Assembly (NCBI GenBank): GCA_000688615.1
Contig: JHVA01000001.1
Location: 4,819,001 to 4,883,000 of the forward strand
Reading direction: 5' to 3'
Source of the DNA: Acidobacteriaceae bacterium KBS 146
Lineage (GTDB): Bacteria; Acidobacteriota; Terriglobia; Terriglobales; Acidobacteriaceae
Length of the DNA: 64,000 bases
The stretch's first letter is position 1. Each line of letters begins with the position of its first letter. The position numbers were made by a program, and so were the translations under genes. The notes under the pieces were generated by a model. That model worked only from the letters and a program-made list of their open reading frames with translations. It was not told where the DNA came from and ran no database searches. This document shows, one piece after another, positions 8,836 through 16,612 of the stretch.

Positions 8836-11016
8836 TTAATCTCCCGCCAGTTTTCTCACAGGCGCCTTCTCTTCGCTCGCCTCAGCTGCAAGGCCCATCA
8901 GGTAATCCTGCGCTGTAAACGGAGTGCCGCTCTTGGGCGCCCTTCTATACTCTCCATCCGGATGTAGCAGACGAGCCTTCGTGTTGTCGTCGAGATAGGT
9001 CTTCAGAATCTCATCCATCAACCGCTTCTTCAGATCTGCCTGCGTCACCGGAAAGACGACCTCGCAGCGCTCCACCAGGTTACGCGGCATCCAGTCTGCG
9101 CTTCCGCAGTACACCTCATCCTCGCCTCCGTTGTGGAACTGGAAGATGCGGCTATGCTCGAGAAAACGTCCCACGATGCTGCGCACTCGAATCTTCTCGC
9201 TCAATCCCTTTACCCCGGGACGCAGCGTACACATCCCGCGAACAATTAGATCGATCTCCACCCCTGCCTGTGACGCCGCATAGAGCGCTTCAATCGTGCG
9301 CCGGTCGATCAGGCCATTCATCTTGGCGATGATCGCCGCTGGCCTTCCTGCCTTGGCGTGTTCTGCTTCCCGCTCAATCAGCCCCACCAGCTTATCCGCC
9401 AGCGTAATCGGAGCCACCAGCAGAGGATCGTAGCTCGCCGACTCCGTATCGGCCGTCAGATAGTTGAAGACCTTTTGCATCGCCGAGGTCAGTTCCACCC
9501 GGCACGTCAGCAGGCTGATGTCCGTATAGAATCGGGCCGTGATCGGGTTGTAGTTTCCGGTTCCCAGGTGAGCGTATCTACGAACCACGCCATCCGGATC
9601 CCTCCGGACCAGCAGCGCCAGCTTGCAGTGCGTTTTATAGCCATAGATGCCGTGGTAGACGCCGACCCCGGCATCTTCCAGCTCGCGGGCCCATCGAATG
9701 TTGGAGTCTTCATCGAATCTCGCCATCAGCTCCACGACGACCGTCACATCTTTGCTCTGCGCCGCCTCAATCAATGCCCTGAAGATGGGGGAGTCTTTAC
9801 TGGTGCGATAAAGCGTCTGCTTCATCGAGATCACATTCGGGTCCATCGCGGCGGCTTCAATAAACCCTTCCACGGCGGAGTAGGAGTCGAACGGGTGGTG
9901 CAACATCACGTCCCGTTTTCTCAGCTCGTCGAAGATGTCGGTGGACTTCGGGCTCAGGCGAAACTCCTTGCTCGCAAAGGGAGCAAACTTCAGGTTCGGC
10001 CGCTTCGACTCTGAATACAGGTTCATCAGGCGTGAAAGGTTCACCGGCCCATCGGTATGAAATACCTGCCAGGGATCGAGCTCGAAGTTGATCCGCAGGC
10101 GTTCTGCAATCTCTTCCGGCGCGCTGCTCTCAATCTCCAGGCGAACTGCGTCTCCTTTGCGGCGGTTATGTAACTCCGTGCGCACGCTCTCAAGGATGGA
10201 GCGGGACTCTTCCTCCTGCAGGTAAAGATTGCTGTTGCGCGTCACGCGAAATGCGGCGCGCGCCAATACCTCGTAGCCCCGGAACATCTTCTCCACCTGC
10301 GCCTCGATCAGTTCATGCAGCATGATGAAGTCGATAGAGCCCTCTTCGCCTGGCAGCGAGATCAGGCGGGGAAGCGACCTCGGCACGGTCACGACGCCTA
10401 GCACGGAAGCCGCGGCGCGCGCACCGGGCTGTCTTCGCCGGTGCCGCAGCAGCAGGCCAAGGCACAGAGCTTTATTCAGCACTCGAGGGAACGGATGCGA
10501 TGGATCAATCGTAACTGGCGTAAGCAGAGGATCGACTTCATTTGCGTAGAACTGGAGAGCATGGTTTCGCGCGGCCTCGCTCAGGTCTTCCCATCGCAGG
10601 ACCCGAATCCTCTCCTTCTTCAGAGCAGGCAGCAGAAGGTCGTTCCAGCAGCGATACTGTGCGTGGACGAAATCGACAATCCGTTCGCTCAGGCGATCCA
10701 ACCGCTCCTGTGGCGTCAAACCGCCCTCGTCGGGAAGCGATGGCATGCTATAGCCGTCTTCAATCCGTTGCAGCGTTCCTGCCACGCGAATCTCGAGGAA
10801 CTCGTCCAGGTTACTCGCCGTAATGGCCAGAAACTTGACACGCTCCAAAAGTGGGTTCTCAGGATCCTCGGCCTCTTCGAGTACCCGCCGATTGAACTTC
10901 ATCCAGGATTCGTCGCGATCCAGAAAGCGGCTGTCCACAAGGGGAGCATCCCCGGCGGCCATCTTTTTGACCGTGCCGCCTGTCCGGGCCTTTGTGCTTT
11001 TTTTTGCAACAGTCAT
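8836..11016 (-). CDS. ppk1: Polyphosphate kinase 1
   Basis: Makes inorganic polyphosphate from the gamma-phosphate of ATP, reversibly. 726 aa, the usual PPK1 length. The N domain begins at DSRFLDRDESWMKFNRRVLEEA, followed by the head domain and two phospholipase-D-like C domains. The autophosphorylated His is in YKTHCKLALLVRR, followed by YAHLGTGNYNPITARFYTD; a second conserved stretch is SRIFQFHNGGEDEVYCGSAD. The N-terminus has a Lys-rich leader (MTVAKKSTKAR). It is divergent from the ECF sigma factor gene, with 124 bp between them; shared control is possible but no operator was recognised. Confidence 0.96.
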   Translation of the reverse strand: MTVAKKSTKARTGGTVKKMAAGDAPLVDSRFLDRDESWMKFNRRVLEEAEDPENPLLERVKFLAITASNLDEFLEIRVAGTLQRIEDGYSMPSLPDEGGLTPQERLDRLSERIVDFVHAQYRCWNDLLLPALKKERIRVLRWEDLSEAARNHALQFYANEVDPLLTPVTIDPSHPFPRVLNKALCLGLLLRHRRRQPGARAAASVLGVVTVPRSLPRLISLPGEEGSIDFIMLHELIEAQVEKMFRGYEVLARAAFRVTRNSNLYLQEEESRSILESVRTELHNRRKGDAVRLEIESSAPEEIAERLRINFELDPWQVFHTDGPVNLSRLMNLYSESKRPNLKFAPFASKEFRLSPKSTDIFDELRKRDVMLHHPFDSYSAVEGFIEAAAMDPNVISMKQTLYRTSKDSPIFRALIEAAQSKDVTVVVELMARFDEDSNIRWARELEDAGVGVYHGIYGYKTHCKLALLVRRDPDGVVRRYAHLGTGNYNPITARFYTDISLLTCRVELTSAMQKVFNYLTADTESASYDPLLVAPITLADKLVGLIEREAEHAKAGRPAAIIAKMNGLIDRRTIEALYAASQAGVEIDLIVRGMCTLRPGVKGLSEKIRVRSIVGRFLEHSRIFQFHNGGEDEVYCGSADWMPRNLVERCEVVFPVTQADLKKRLMDEILKTYLDDNTKARLLHPDGEYRRAPKSGTPFTAQDYLMGLAAEASEEKAPVRKLAGD

Positions 11017-11140
11017 ATGAGGTCTATGAGCTTACCGCAACCTCTCTATCTAAATGTGAACAATCCGGCAAATGTTGCCTTTTCAAAAAAAACTTGTTCC
11101 GATCAAAATAAACGATCGCACTGAAACGTCTTTCCAGTAG

Positions 11141-11728
11141 ATGACGCCAAGCCATACAGAGGGTTGGAGATTTACCGAGCAGGATCGACTCTTCTCCGAG
11201 GTCATGAAGCGCGATCGGCCGCGGCTGCGTGCCTTCATCCGCCGCTATGTCGGCGATCCGGGGGAGGCGGAAGATATCCTGCAGGACGTCTTCTTCGAGC
11301 TGCTCGAGGCCTACCGCATGATGAAGCCCATCGAGCAGGTAACCGGCTGGCTCTTTCGCGTGGCACGGAATCGAATGGTCGATCTCTTTCGTCGGCGACG
11401 CTCCTCTTCGTTGAGCGACCAGGCCGGTCTCGATGGCGATGATCGTGCCATCACACTCGAAGACCTGCTGCCCTCCGCCGAAGAGGGACCCGATGCCGTC
11501 TATGCCCGCAGAGTCATCCTCGAGGCTCTCGAAGACGCCATCGAAGAGCTCCCTTCGGAGCAAAGGGAGATCTTTCTCGCTCACGAGGTGATGGGCAAGA
11601 GCTTCAAGGAATATGCAGCGGAGACCGGCATCGGCATCAACACGCTGCTCTCGCGCAAACGTTACGCCGTCCAGCACCTGCGCCGTCGTCTCCAGGCACT
11701 CTATGACGACCTGGGCGGTGCAGTGTGA
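11141..11728 (+). CDS. ECF-type RNA polymerase sigma factor
   Basis: Alternative sigma factor of the sigma-70 family. Region 2 spans about residues 22-90 (RLRAFIRRYVGDPGEAEDILQDVFFELLEAY, then WLFRVARNRMVDLFRRR). Region 4 spans about 130-185 (ELPSEQREIFLAHEVMGKSFKEYAAETGIGINTLLSRKRYAVQHLRRRL). 195 aa, typical of the class. No zinc-type anti-sigma gene follows; instead there is a small two-helix membrane protein 38 nt downstream and a coiled-coil peptide gene. The start at 11141 has no clear Shine-Dalgarno; an internal ATG at 11204 would cut into region 2 and is less likely. Confidence 0.9.
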   Translation: MTPSHTEGWRFTEQDRLFSEVMKRDRPRLRAFIRRYVGDPGEAEDILQDVFFELLEAYRMMKPIEQVTGWLFRVARNRMVDLFRRRRSSSLSDQAGLDGDDRAITLEDLLPSAEEGPDAVYARRVILEALEDAIEELPSEQREIFLAHEVMGKSFKEYAAETGIGINTLLSRKRYAVQHLRRRLQALYDDLGGAV

Positions 11729-11766
11729 ACCGGCAGAGTTGCGATACATCAGGAAGGAGAAACTAC

Positions 11767-12105
11767 ATGCACGCACATCGCGTACTAAGGGGCATCAAGA
11801 TACTGCTGCTCGCGCTGGTGATCGCCACTGCGCTGGGTTTTGTGGTGAAGGGATTGTGGAATGCCCTGATGCCCCAGATCTTTGGCTGGAATCACATTAC
11901 CTTCTGGCAGGCACTTGGGCTGCTCGTCCTCTCCAAGATTCTGTTTGGAGGATTTCACCGTCACGCTGGCGGACATCGCCGCTGGAAAGATCGCATGAAA
12001 GAACGTCTCGAGCAGATGACGCCCGAGCAGCGTGAGCGCTTTCGCGAAGGGATGCTTTGCGGTAGGTCGCCCTTCCGCGCAACGGAACCAGAGGCGCGCC
12101 CGTGA
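11767..12105 (+). CDS. Small membrane protein paired with ECF sigma factor
   Basis: 112 aa. Two predicted membrane helices (about residues 6-28 and 38-58, the second containing ITFWQALGLLVLSKILFGG), then a His/Arg-rich basic tail with KDRMKERLEQMTPEQRERFREGM. The start is fixed by AGGAAGGAG just upstream of the ATG at 11767. Similar short proteins with WQALGLLVLSKILFGG are, as I recall, often found next to ECF sigma genes in Bacteroidetes and Acidobacteria; their role is not established. An unconventional anti-sigma or membrane-stress role is inference from the neighbour only. The stop overlaps a GTG of the next frame. Confidence 0.8.
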   Translation: MHAHRVLRGIKILLLALVIATALGFVVKGLWNALMPQIFGWNHITFWQALGLLVLSKILFGGFHRHAGGHRRWKDRMKERLEQMTPEQRERFREGMLCGRSPFRATEPEARP

Positions 12106-12137
12106 TCGTAGCGCTTCTTCGTATGGAGATTCGTCTC

Positions 12138-12347
12138 ATGACCACTGAAGATCATCAGAAGAGCAAAAGGAACTTCCTTGCTCAACCGGAAACGTTGAAG
12201 AGTCGCGACCTCCTCTCCCTGTACGACTCAGCCCGGGACCAGCTCGATGAACTGCAGACCGAGAACGTCCGGCTGCAGCGTCTGGTCGCCGAGCTGCTTC
12301 TTAAGAACCAGCGGCTTCGCAAGCCAGGCGGAATAGGCGAGCCGTGA
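12138..12347 (+). CDS. Small coiled-coil protein, unknown function
   Basis: 69 aa, highly charged. The core SARDQLDELQTENVRLQRLVAELLLKNQRLR has leucine/heptad spacing of a short coiled coil. The ATG at 12138 has GGAG about 10 nt upstream. A GTG at 12102, overlapping the stop of the membrane protein gene, would add 12 residues. Third gene of the sigma-factor unit. No family recognised; it could dimerise or bind a partner through the coil. Confidence 0.6.
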   Translation: MTTEDHQKSKRNFLAQPETLKSRDLLSLYDSARDQLDELQTENVRLQRLVAELLLKNQRLRKPGGIGEP

Positions 12348-12438
12348 AGGACAAACTCTTGCGTAGCTGTTTCCTTTTCCTGCAGTTATATTGCTAGCAG
12401 ACCGTGTCTCAAACTCGGTACTGCAGGAGAAAGAAAAC

Positions 12439-12759
12439 ATGAAAGTTGTTCGATTTGGAGTCTTTACCCTTGCACTGGCAACGTCTCTTACGCTCAGTGC
12501 AGTTGCGCAGGATGCATCGCAGGATATGAAGAAGGCGGGTCACGAGACCAAGGCCGCCGCCACAGACACTGCTCATGGCGTCACCAAGGGCACGAAGAAG
12601 GCCTATCACAAAACCAAAGACGGCACCGAAAAGGCCTACGACAAAACGGCTGAAGGTACGGAGAAGGCCTACGACAAAACTGAAGCCGGAACCAAGAAGG
12701 CTTATCACAAGACAGCAAACGGGACCAAGAAAGCCGTCGATAAGGTCGATGGCAAGTAG
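12439..12759 (+). CDS. Secreted Lys-rich protein of 11-residue repeats (LEA-like)
   Basis: 106 aa. Signal peptide (MKVVRFGVFTLALATSLTLSAVAQ), a short linker, then five consecutive 11-residue units (residues 46-100) of the form (H/D)KT..GT(K/E)KAY, ending in DKVDGK. The 11-residue period and the K/E/T/A composition resemble LEA group 3/4 proteins, which form amphipathic helices on drying or on membranes; this is a resemblance, not proof. The start is supported by AGGAG upstream of the ATG at 12439. It stands alone, 91 bp after the sigma-factor unit, and could be one of its targets. The ending suggests export to the periplasm. Confidence 0.75.
   Translation: MKVVRFGVFTLALATSLTLSAVAQDASQDMKKAGHETKAAATDTAHGVTKGTKKAYHKTKDGTEKAYDKTAEGTEKAYDKTEAGTKKAYHKTANGTKKAVDKVDGK
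12574..12738 (+). repeat. Five 33-bp in-frame tandem units
   Basis: DNA basis of the 11-residue repeat: five units of 33 bp sharing GGCACCGAAAAGGCCTAC-type cores. The middle units are most alike, pointing to growth by internal duplication. Confidence 0.8.
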
Positions 12760-12796
12760 CGATACCGATAGGCCCTCGGCGACGAGGGCCATCGCT
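12758..12796. terminator. Hairpin between convergent genes
   Basis: Stem GGCCCTCG (12771-12778) with CGAGGGCC (12783-12790), extended by AGCGAT/ATCGCT on the outside. It lies between the repeat protein gene and the convergent ctaA. There is no strong T-run, so termination is probable but not certain. Confidence 0.5.
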
Positions 12797-13756
12797 TTAT
12801 CGATAGGCGTTTTGAGTTTGATTCATGCTGCTCGTCGGCCAGACCAGGTCGCCAACCAGCGCCACCAGCACAATCCAGTAAAGATCGCCTACCAGCAGAT
12901 GCAGAATCTGCATCCATGTGGGAGCGAGCAGAAAGACATCCAGAACTCCCAGTAATAGCTGCAGCACAAGTAATCCTGCGACCGTCCTGCTGAGAGTGGA
13001 TCGAACCCGCATCACAAGCCACACAACGCAGCAGACGCTGATCGCCGCAGCTGCCGGATGAATCCATCGCATCCGGACCAGCAATGGGGCCGATGCAGCG
13101 AAATCCGCCGCAAGCGCAGCCTGAAGCGACGGAGAAGGGAACAGGGTATCCGCCAGCGCCGCAACTGCTCCGGTCGCACCGACTACGAGGGTCGCCGCTG
13201 CTGCAGTCCATGCCGGTCCCTTCAGTGCAGTCCCTGAAGGGATACCGCTCCGAGGACGCTCACGATTGGTAAGCCACCATGCCGTCAGTCCCAGCACAGC
13301 CAGCAGCATCATCGTGTTTGTGAAGTGGATCGATTGCATGATGACGCGTGCCGTCGAGATGTTGTGCTCGACATAGCCACCCAGCACCAGTACTGCGCCC
13401 AGCAAAGCCTCTGTGACTAAAAAGAACACCGAGGCCATCGCCGCTCGACGTGTGCGATCGCCCTTTACGGTCACTCGGAACGTCCATACGGCAAGCGCCA
13501 CGACCAGGACGGTGCAAACTCCGCTCATCGAGCGGTGAGCAAACTCGATCACTGTCGCCAGTCGCGGATGATGCGGAAAGAAGTCCCCATTACAGAGAGG
13601 CCATCGATCGCCGCATCCGGCGCCCGATCCTGTGGCACGCACCACAGCTCCCCACAGAATGACGAGGATGTTGTATCCCACCACCCCCCAGGCGAAGGCT
13701 CCCAGCCCACGTGAGGGGCGCCTTACAGGAACCGCAGAGGTCGATGCTGTCGCCAT
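12797..13756 (-). CDS. ctaA: Heme A synthase (CtaA/COX15)
   Basis: Membrane enzyme that oxidises the C8 methyl group of heme O to give heme A for aa3-type oxidases. 319 aa with eight hydrophobic segments. Conserved landmarks are VVRATGSGAGCGDRWPLCNG near the first helix and haem-ligand His in EFAHRSMSG, IHFTNTMM and RWIHPAAA. The cysteines in SGAGCGDRWPLC fit the paired-Cys loop of CtaA. The N-terminus is cytoplasmic and basic (RRPSRG). No cytochrome oxidase genes are in the window. proC lies upstream behind a hairpin, so separate transcription is likely. Confidence 0.93.
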   Translation of the reverse strand: MATASTSAVPVRRPSRGLGAFAWGVVGYNILVILWGAVVRATGSGAGCGDRWPLCNGDFFPHHPRLATVIEFAHRSMSGVCTVLVVALAVWTFRVTVKGDRTRRAAMASVFFLVTEALLGAVLVLGGYVEHNISTARVIMQSIHFTNTMMLLAVLGLTAWWLTNRERPRSGIPSGTALKGPAWTAAAATLVVGATGAVAALADTLFPSPSLQAALAADFAASAPLLVRMRWIHPAAAAISVCCVVWLVMRVRSTLSRTVAGLLVLQLLLGVLDVFLLAPTWMQILHLLVGDLYWIVLVALVGDLVWPTSSMNQTQNAYR

Positions 13757-13771
13757 AGCTCCATTCTACGA

Positions 13772-13799
13772 CTCCGGCAGGTTGAAACGCCTGCCGGAG
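13772..13799 (-). terminator. Hairpin after proC
   Basis: Perfect 10-bp stem CTCCGGCAGG/CCTGCCGGAG with an 8-nt loop, in the gap between the proC stop and the ctaA start on the minus strand. The T-tract is poor, so this is a probable terminator or processing hairpin. Confidence 0.5.
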
Positions 13800-13848
13800 C
13801 GCCGTTGCCAGAACGCACAAATCCGGAAGTCATCGATCTCCAGAGGAA

Positions 13849-14703
13849 CTAGCCGGCTGCCAGTTCTTTCGCGCGCTGCGTCGCCCGCTTTACGGCTTTG
13901 ATCAGGGTTACGCGCAGGCCGCCCTCTTCCAGCTCCAGAATGCCGTCGACAGTACAGCCCGCAGGAGTCGTGACTGCATCCTTCAGCAGCGCCGGGTGGT
14001 AGCCCGTCTCAAGCACCATCCGCGCCGATCCAAGCGTCGTCTGCGCAGCCAGCAGCGTCGCAACGTCACGCGGCAAGCCAACGTTCACTCCAGCCTCCGC
14101 GAGCGCCTCGATGATGATGTAGATATAAGCCGGTCCCGATCCCGACAATCCGGTCACGGCGTCCATATGTTTCTCGTCCACAACGACCGTGCGCCCGACG
14201 GTCTGGAAGACCTTCTGGGCGATCAGCATCTGCTCAGGAGAGACAAAGCGTCCCGCACACAGAGCCGTAACTCCAGCCGCCAGCATGGAAGGCGTATTGG
14301 GCATCGCCCGCACCACGGCGAGATCGCACCCTGCAGCGTCCTCGATGCTGCGCGTCTTGACCGAAGCGGCGATCGACAGTACCAGCTTCTCCGGTGACAG
14401 CGCCGGACGGATCTGCTCCACCAGGGCAGGCACCTGCACCGGCTTCACGCCCAGCAGGATCACATCGGCCTGACTCGCCGCCGCAAGATTGTCCGTTGTC
14501 ATCTCGATGCCATACTGCACCGACAGCGCCTGCGCCCGCTCAGCATGTTGGACCGTAGCAAAGATCTGGTCGGGCCCCAGCAGGTTGTTCTTCAAAAACG
14601 CCTGCAGCAGAATGCCGCCCATCTTGCCGGTTCCAAGAATAGCTACGCGGAGATTAGGCATCGCCGGTGCCGGCGCTACCACTTCATACGTTTCTTCGCT
14701 CAT
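13849..14703 (-). CDS. proC: Pyrroline-5-carboxylate reductase
   Basis: Last step of proline synthesis: reduces pyrroline-5-carboxylate with NAD(P)H. 284 aa. The N-terminal Rossmann motif is VAILGTGKMGGILLQAF; the C-terminal dimer domain contains DAVTGLSGSGPAYIYIIIEALAEAG and DAVTTPAGCTVDGILELEEGG. The ATG at 14703 gives a 14-residue leader before MPNLRVAILG; the internal ATG at 14661 is a reasonable alternative. It is followed upstream by a peptidase-like gene on the same strand, with 29 bp between them. Confidence 0.95.
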   Translation of the reverse strand: MSEETYEVVAPAPAMPNLRVAILGTGKMGGILLQAFLKNNLLGPDQIFATVQHAERAQALSVQYGIEMTTDNLAAASQADVILLGVKPVQVPALVEQIRPALSPEKLVLSIAASVKTRSIEDAAGCDLAVVRAMPNTPSMLAAGVTALCAGRFVSPEQMLIAQKVFQTVGRTVVVDEKHMDAVTGLSGSGPAYIYIIIEALAEAGVNVGLPRDVATLLAAQTTLGSARMVLETGYHPALLKDAVTTPAGCTVDGILELEEGGLRVTLIKAVKRATQRAKELAAG

Positions 14704-14732
14704 CTCAAAAGGCTACCAGACCAATCCACCGT

Positions 14733-16568
14733 TTACTTCTGTTTGGCCGTAATCCACGTATCCACCTGCTTCTCCAGAACATCCATCGGCAGCGCGCCTG
14801 AGTCCAGAACGACATCATGGAACTGCCTCAGATCGAACTTCGGCCCCAAAGCCTTCTGGGCCTTCTCCCGCAGCTCCAGAATCTTCAGTTGTCCCATCTT
14901 GTATCCCAGAGCCTGTCCCGGCCATGCGATATAGCGGTCCACCTCAGCCTGCACATTCGGCTCATCGATCGCCGAGTGCTCATGGAAGTAGTCCACCATC
15001 TGCTGGCGCGTCCAGTGCTGCGAATGAACTCCCGTATCGACCACCAGCCGGATCGCACGCCAGATATCTGCTTCCAGCCTGCCGTAATCGCTGTAAGGAT
15101 CCTGATAGAAGCCAAGGTCTTTGCCCAGCCTCTCGCTGTAGAGTCCCCAGCCTTCCGTATAGGCGGTGAAGTACTCCTGCTTGCGGAACTCCGGCAATCC
15201 CGTCAGCTCCTGCGCAATCGAGATCTGCAGATGGTGCCCGGGAATTCCCTCGTGGTACGACACTGCCTCCACCGGTGCCAGCGATCTGTCTGCGAAGTTG
15301 TATGTGTTCACATACACACGACCCGGACGCTTTCCATCCTGGCTGCCCGGATTGTAGTAAGCCGCAGCCTGATCCTTCTCAATGTACTCAGGCACGGGGA
15401 GCACTTCGAACTTCGCCTTCGGCAGCGTGCCAAACAGCTCCGGCAGCTTCGGCTGCATCTTCGCAATGTAGCCCTTGTACGTATCCAGCAGAGCCTCTTT
15501 CGAGGCGGGATGAAGCTTTGGATTCGTCTTCATCGCCGCGCTAAAACTTTTGATGTCGCTGAAGCCCAGCTTCTTCACGATGGCCAGCATCTCGGCTTCA
15601 TCGCGCTTCACCTCATCCAGCCCAATCTGGTGAATCTCTGCCGCGGTCTTATCCTCCGTCGTGCTTTGACGCACACGGAAGGCATAGTACGCATCGCCCT
15701 CGGGCAACGCCCACACGCCCGGATCCTTGCGGCCCGCTGGAACATACTGCGCCTTCAGAAACTTTGCAAAGCGCTGGTACGAGGGAAGCACGCTCGTAGT
15801 GATCGCCTCCGCCATCTCCTGCGTGATTCGCTTGCGATCGGCTGCGCTAATGCTCTGAGGAAACTTCTTCAGCGGCTGCGCGAAAGGGCTGTCTTCAGGC
15901 TTCTGCGCCCCAATCGCCTCCGTCTGCGTGACTACCTTCTCCAGCAGATAGGCAGGCGGGACCCGTCCCTCGTCCACACCCAGCTGCATGTTTGTCATAT
16001 TCTGCGAAAAAACTGTAGGGATCTTCTTCAGCCGGGCGATGTAGTCGTCGTAATCCTTGACTGTGTCGAACGACAGGCTGCTGACCAGCTGCACCATATC
16101 CGTGTGGAAGCCGCTGAACTGGTTCACCGGCATCTCCCACTCCTTGAAGCCGGCAGCCTCCTGGTTGTCCGTCAGGTCGCGGATCATCAGGTCGTGCGAC
16201 AGAATCTCCTGCGGTTTCAACCCCGTGACATCGATTGCGCCCAGACGATCTAGAAACTCGCGTCCGCGTTCCAGGGACGCATTGACCTCCTTCACCGAGT
16301 AATCGCTCCACTGGTCGTTGTACCGCTTGTCTCCCAGGAACGACGCATACTCCGGCGAGTGCTTCAGCCGGTCCTGCCAGATATCGTCCAGCAGGGAAGC
16401 CAGGGCCTTGCTTCTCTCTTCAACTGTCTGCGGAGTCTTCTGCGCCGCCGTCGTCGGTGGTCCCAGCGGGCCGTCCTGTGCCTCCACCATCCCTGCGAAA
16501 AATCCGCCCGCTGCCAGAACCAAAACACACGCTACAAAACGCGACCCGACCAAACGAAACCTCTTCAT
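14733..16568 (-). CDS. Secreted DUF885 family protein (putative metallopeptidase)
   Basis: 611 aa with an N-terminal signal peptide (MKRFRLVGSRFVACVLVLAAGG...VEAQ). The body is the DUF885 fold, with the zinc-binding-like motif YHEGIPGHHLQISIAQE near residue 420 and the downstream EGWGLYSERLGKDLG. These motifs recall gluzincin peptidases, and several members are proposed carboxypeptidase-like enzymes; the substrate is unknown. The start was moved to 16568 because it gives the signal peptide and has GAGGTG just upstream. It lies 29 bp upstream of proC on the same strand. Confidence 0.85.
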   Translation of the reverse strand: MKRFRLVGSRFVACVLVLAAGGFFAGMVEAQDGPLGPPTTAAQKTPQTVEERSKALASLLDDIWQDRLKHSPEYASFLGDKRYNDQWSDYSVKEVNASLERGREFLDRLGAIDVTGLKPQEILSHDLMIRDLTDNQEAAGFKEWEMPVNQFSGFHTDMVQLVSSLSFDTVKDYDDYIARLKKIPTVFSQNMTNMQLGVDEGRVPPAYLLEKVVTQTEAIGAQKPEDSPFAQPLKKFPQSISAADRKRITQEMAEAITTSVLPSYQRFAKFLKAQYVPAGRKDPGVWALPEGDAYYAFRVRQSTTEDKTAAEIHQIGLDEVKRDEAEMLAIVKKLGFSDIKSFSAAMKTNPKLHPASKEALLDTYKGYIAKMQPKLPELFGTLPKAKFEVLPVPEYIEKDQAAAYYNPGSQDGKRPGRVYVNTYNFADRSLAPVEAVSYHEGIPGHHLQISIAQELTGLPEFRKQEYFTAYTEGWGLYSERLGKDLGFYQDPYSDYGRLEADIWRAIRLVVDTGVHSQHWTRQQMVDYFHEHSAIDEPNVQAEVDRYIAWPGQALGYKMGQLKILELREKAQKALGPKFDLRQFHDVVLDSGALPMDVLEKQVDTWITAKQK

Positions 16569-16612
16569 GCACACCTCAAACGTCATAGGTCAGTGTATCG
16601 TGCGCATGCGTT

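Noticed and set aside
12574..12738. Regular 33-bp repeats as a CRISPR array
   Set aside because: Units are contiguous with no unique spacers and are read in one open frame as 11-residue protein repeats.
14817..16253. Plus-strand open frame of 478 codons
   Set aside because: Antisense to the DUF885 gene; Leu/Arg/His-rich composition typical of reversed high-GC genes.
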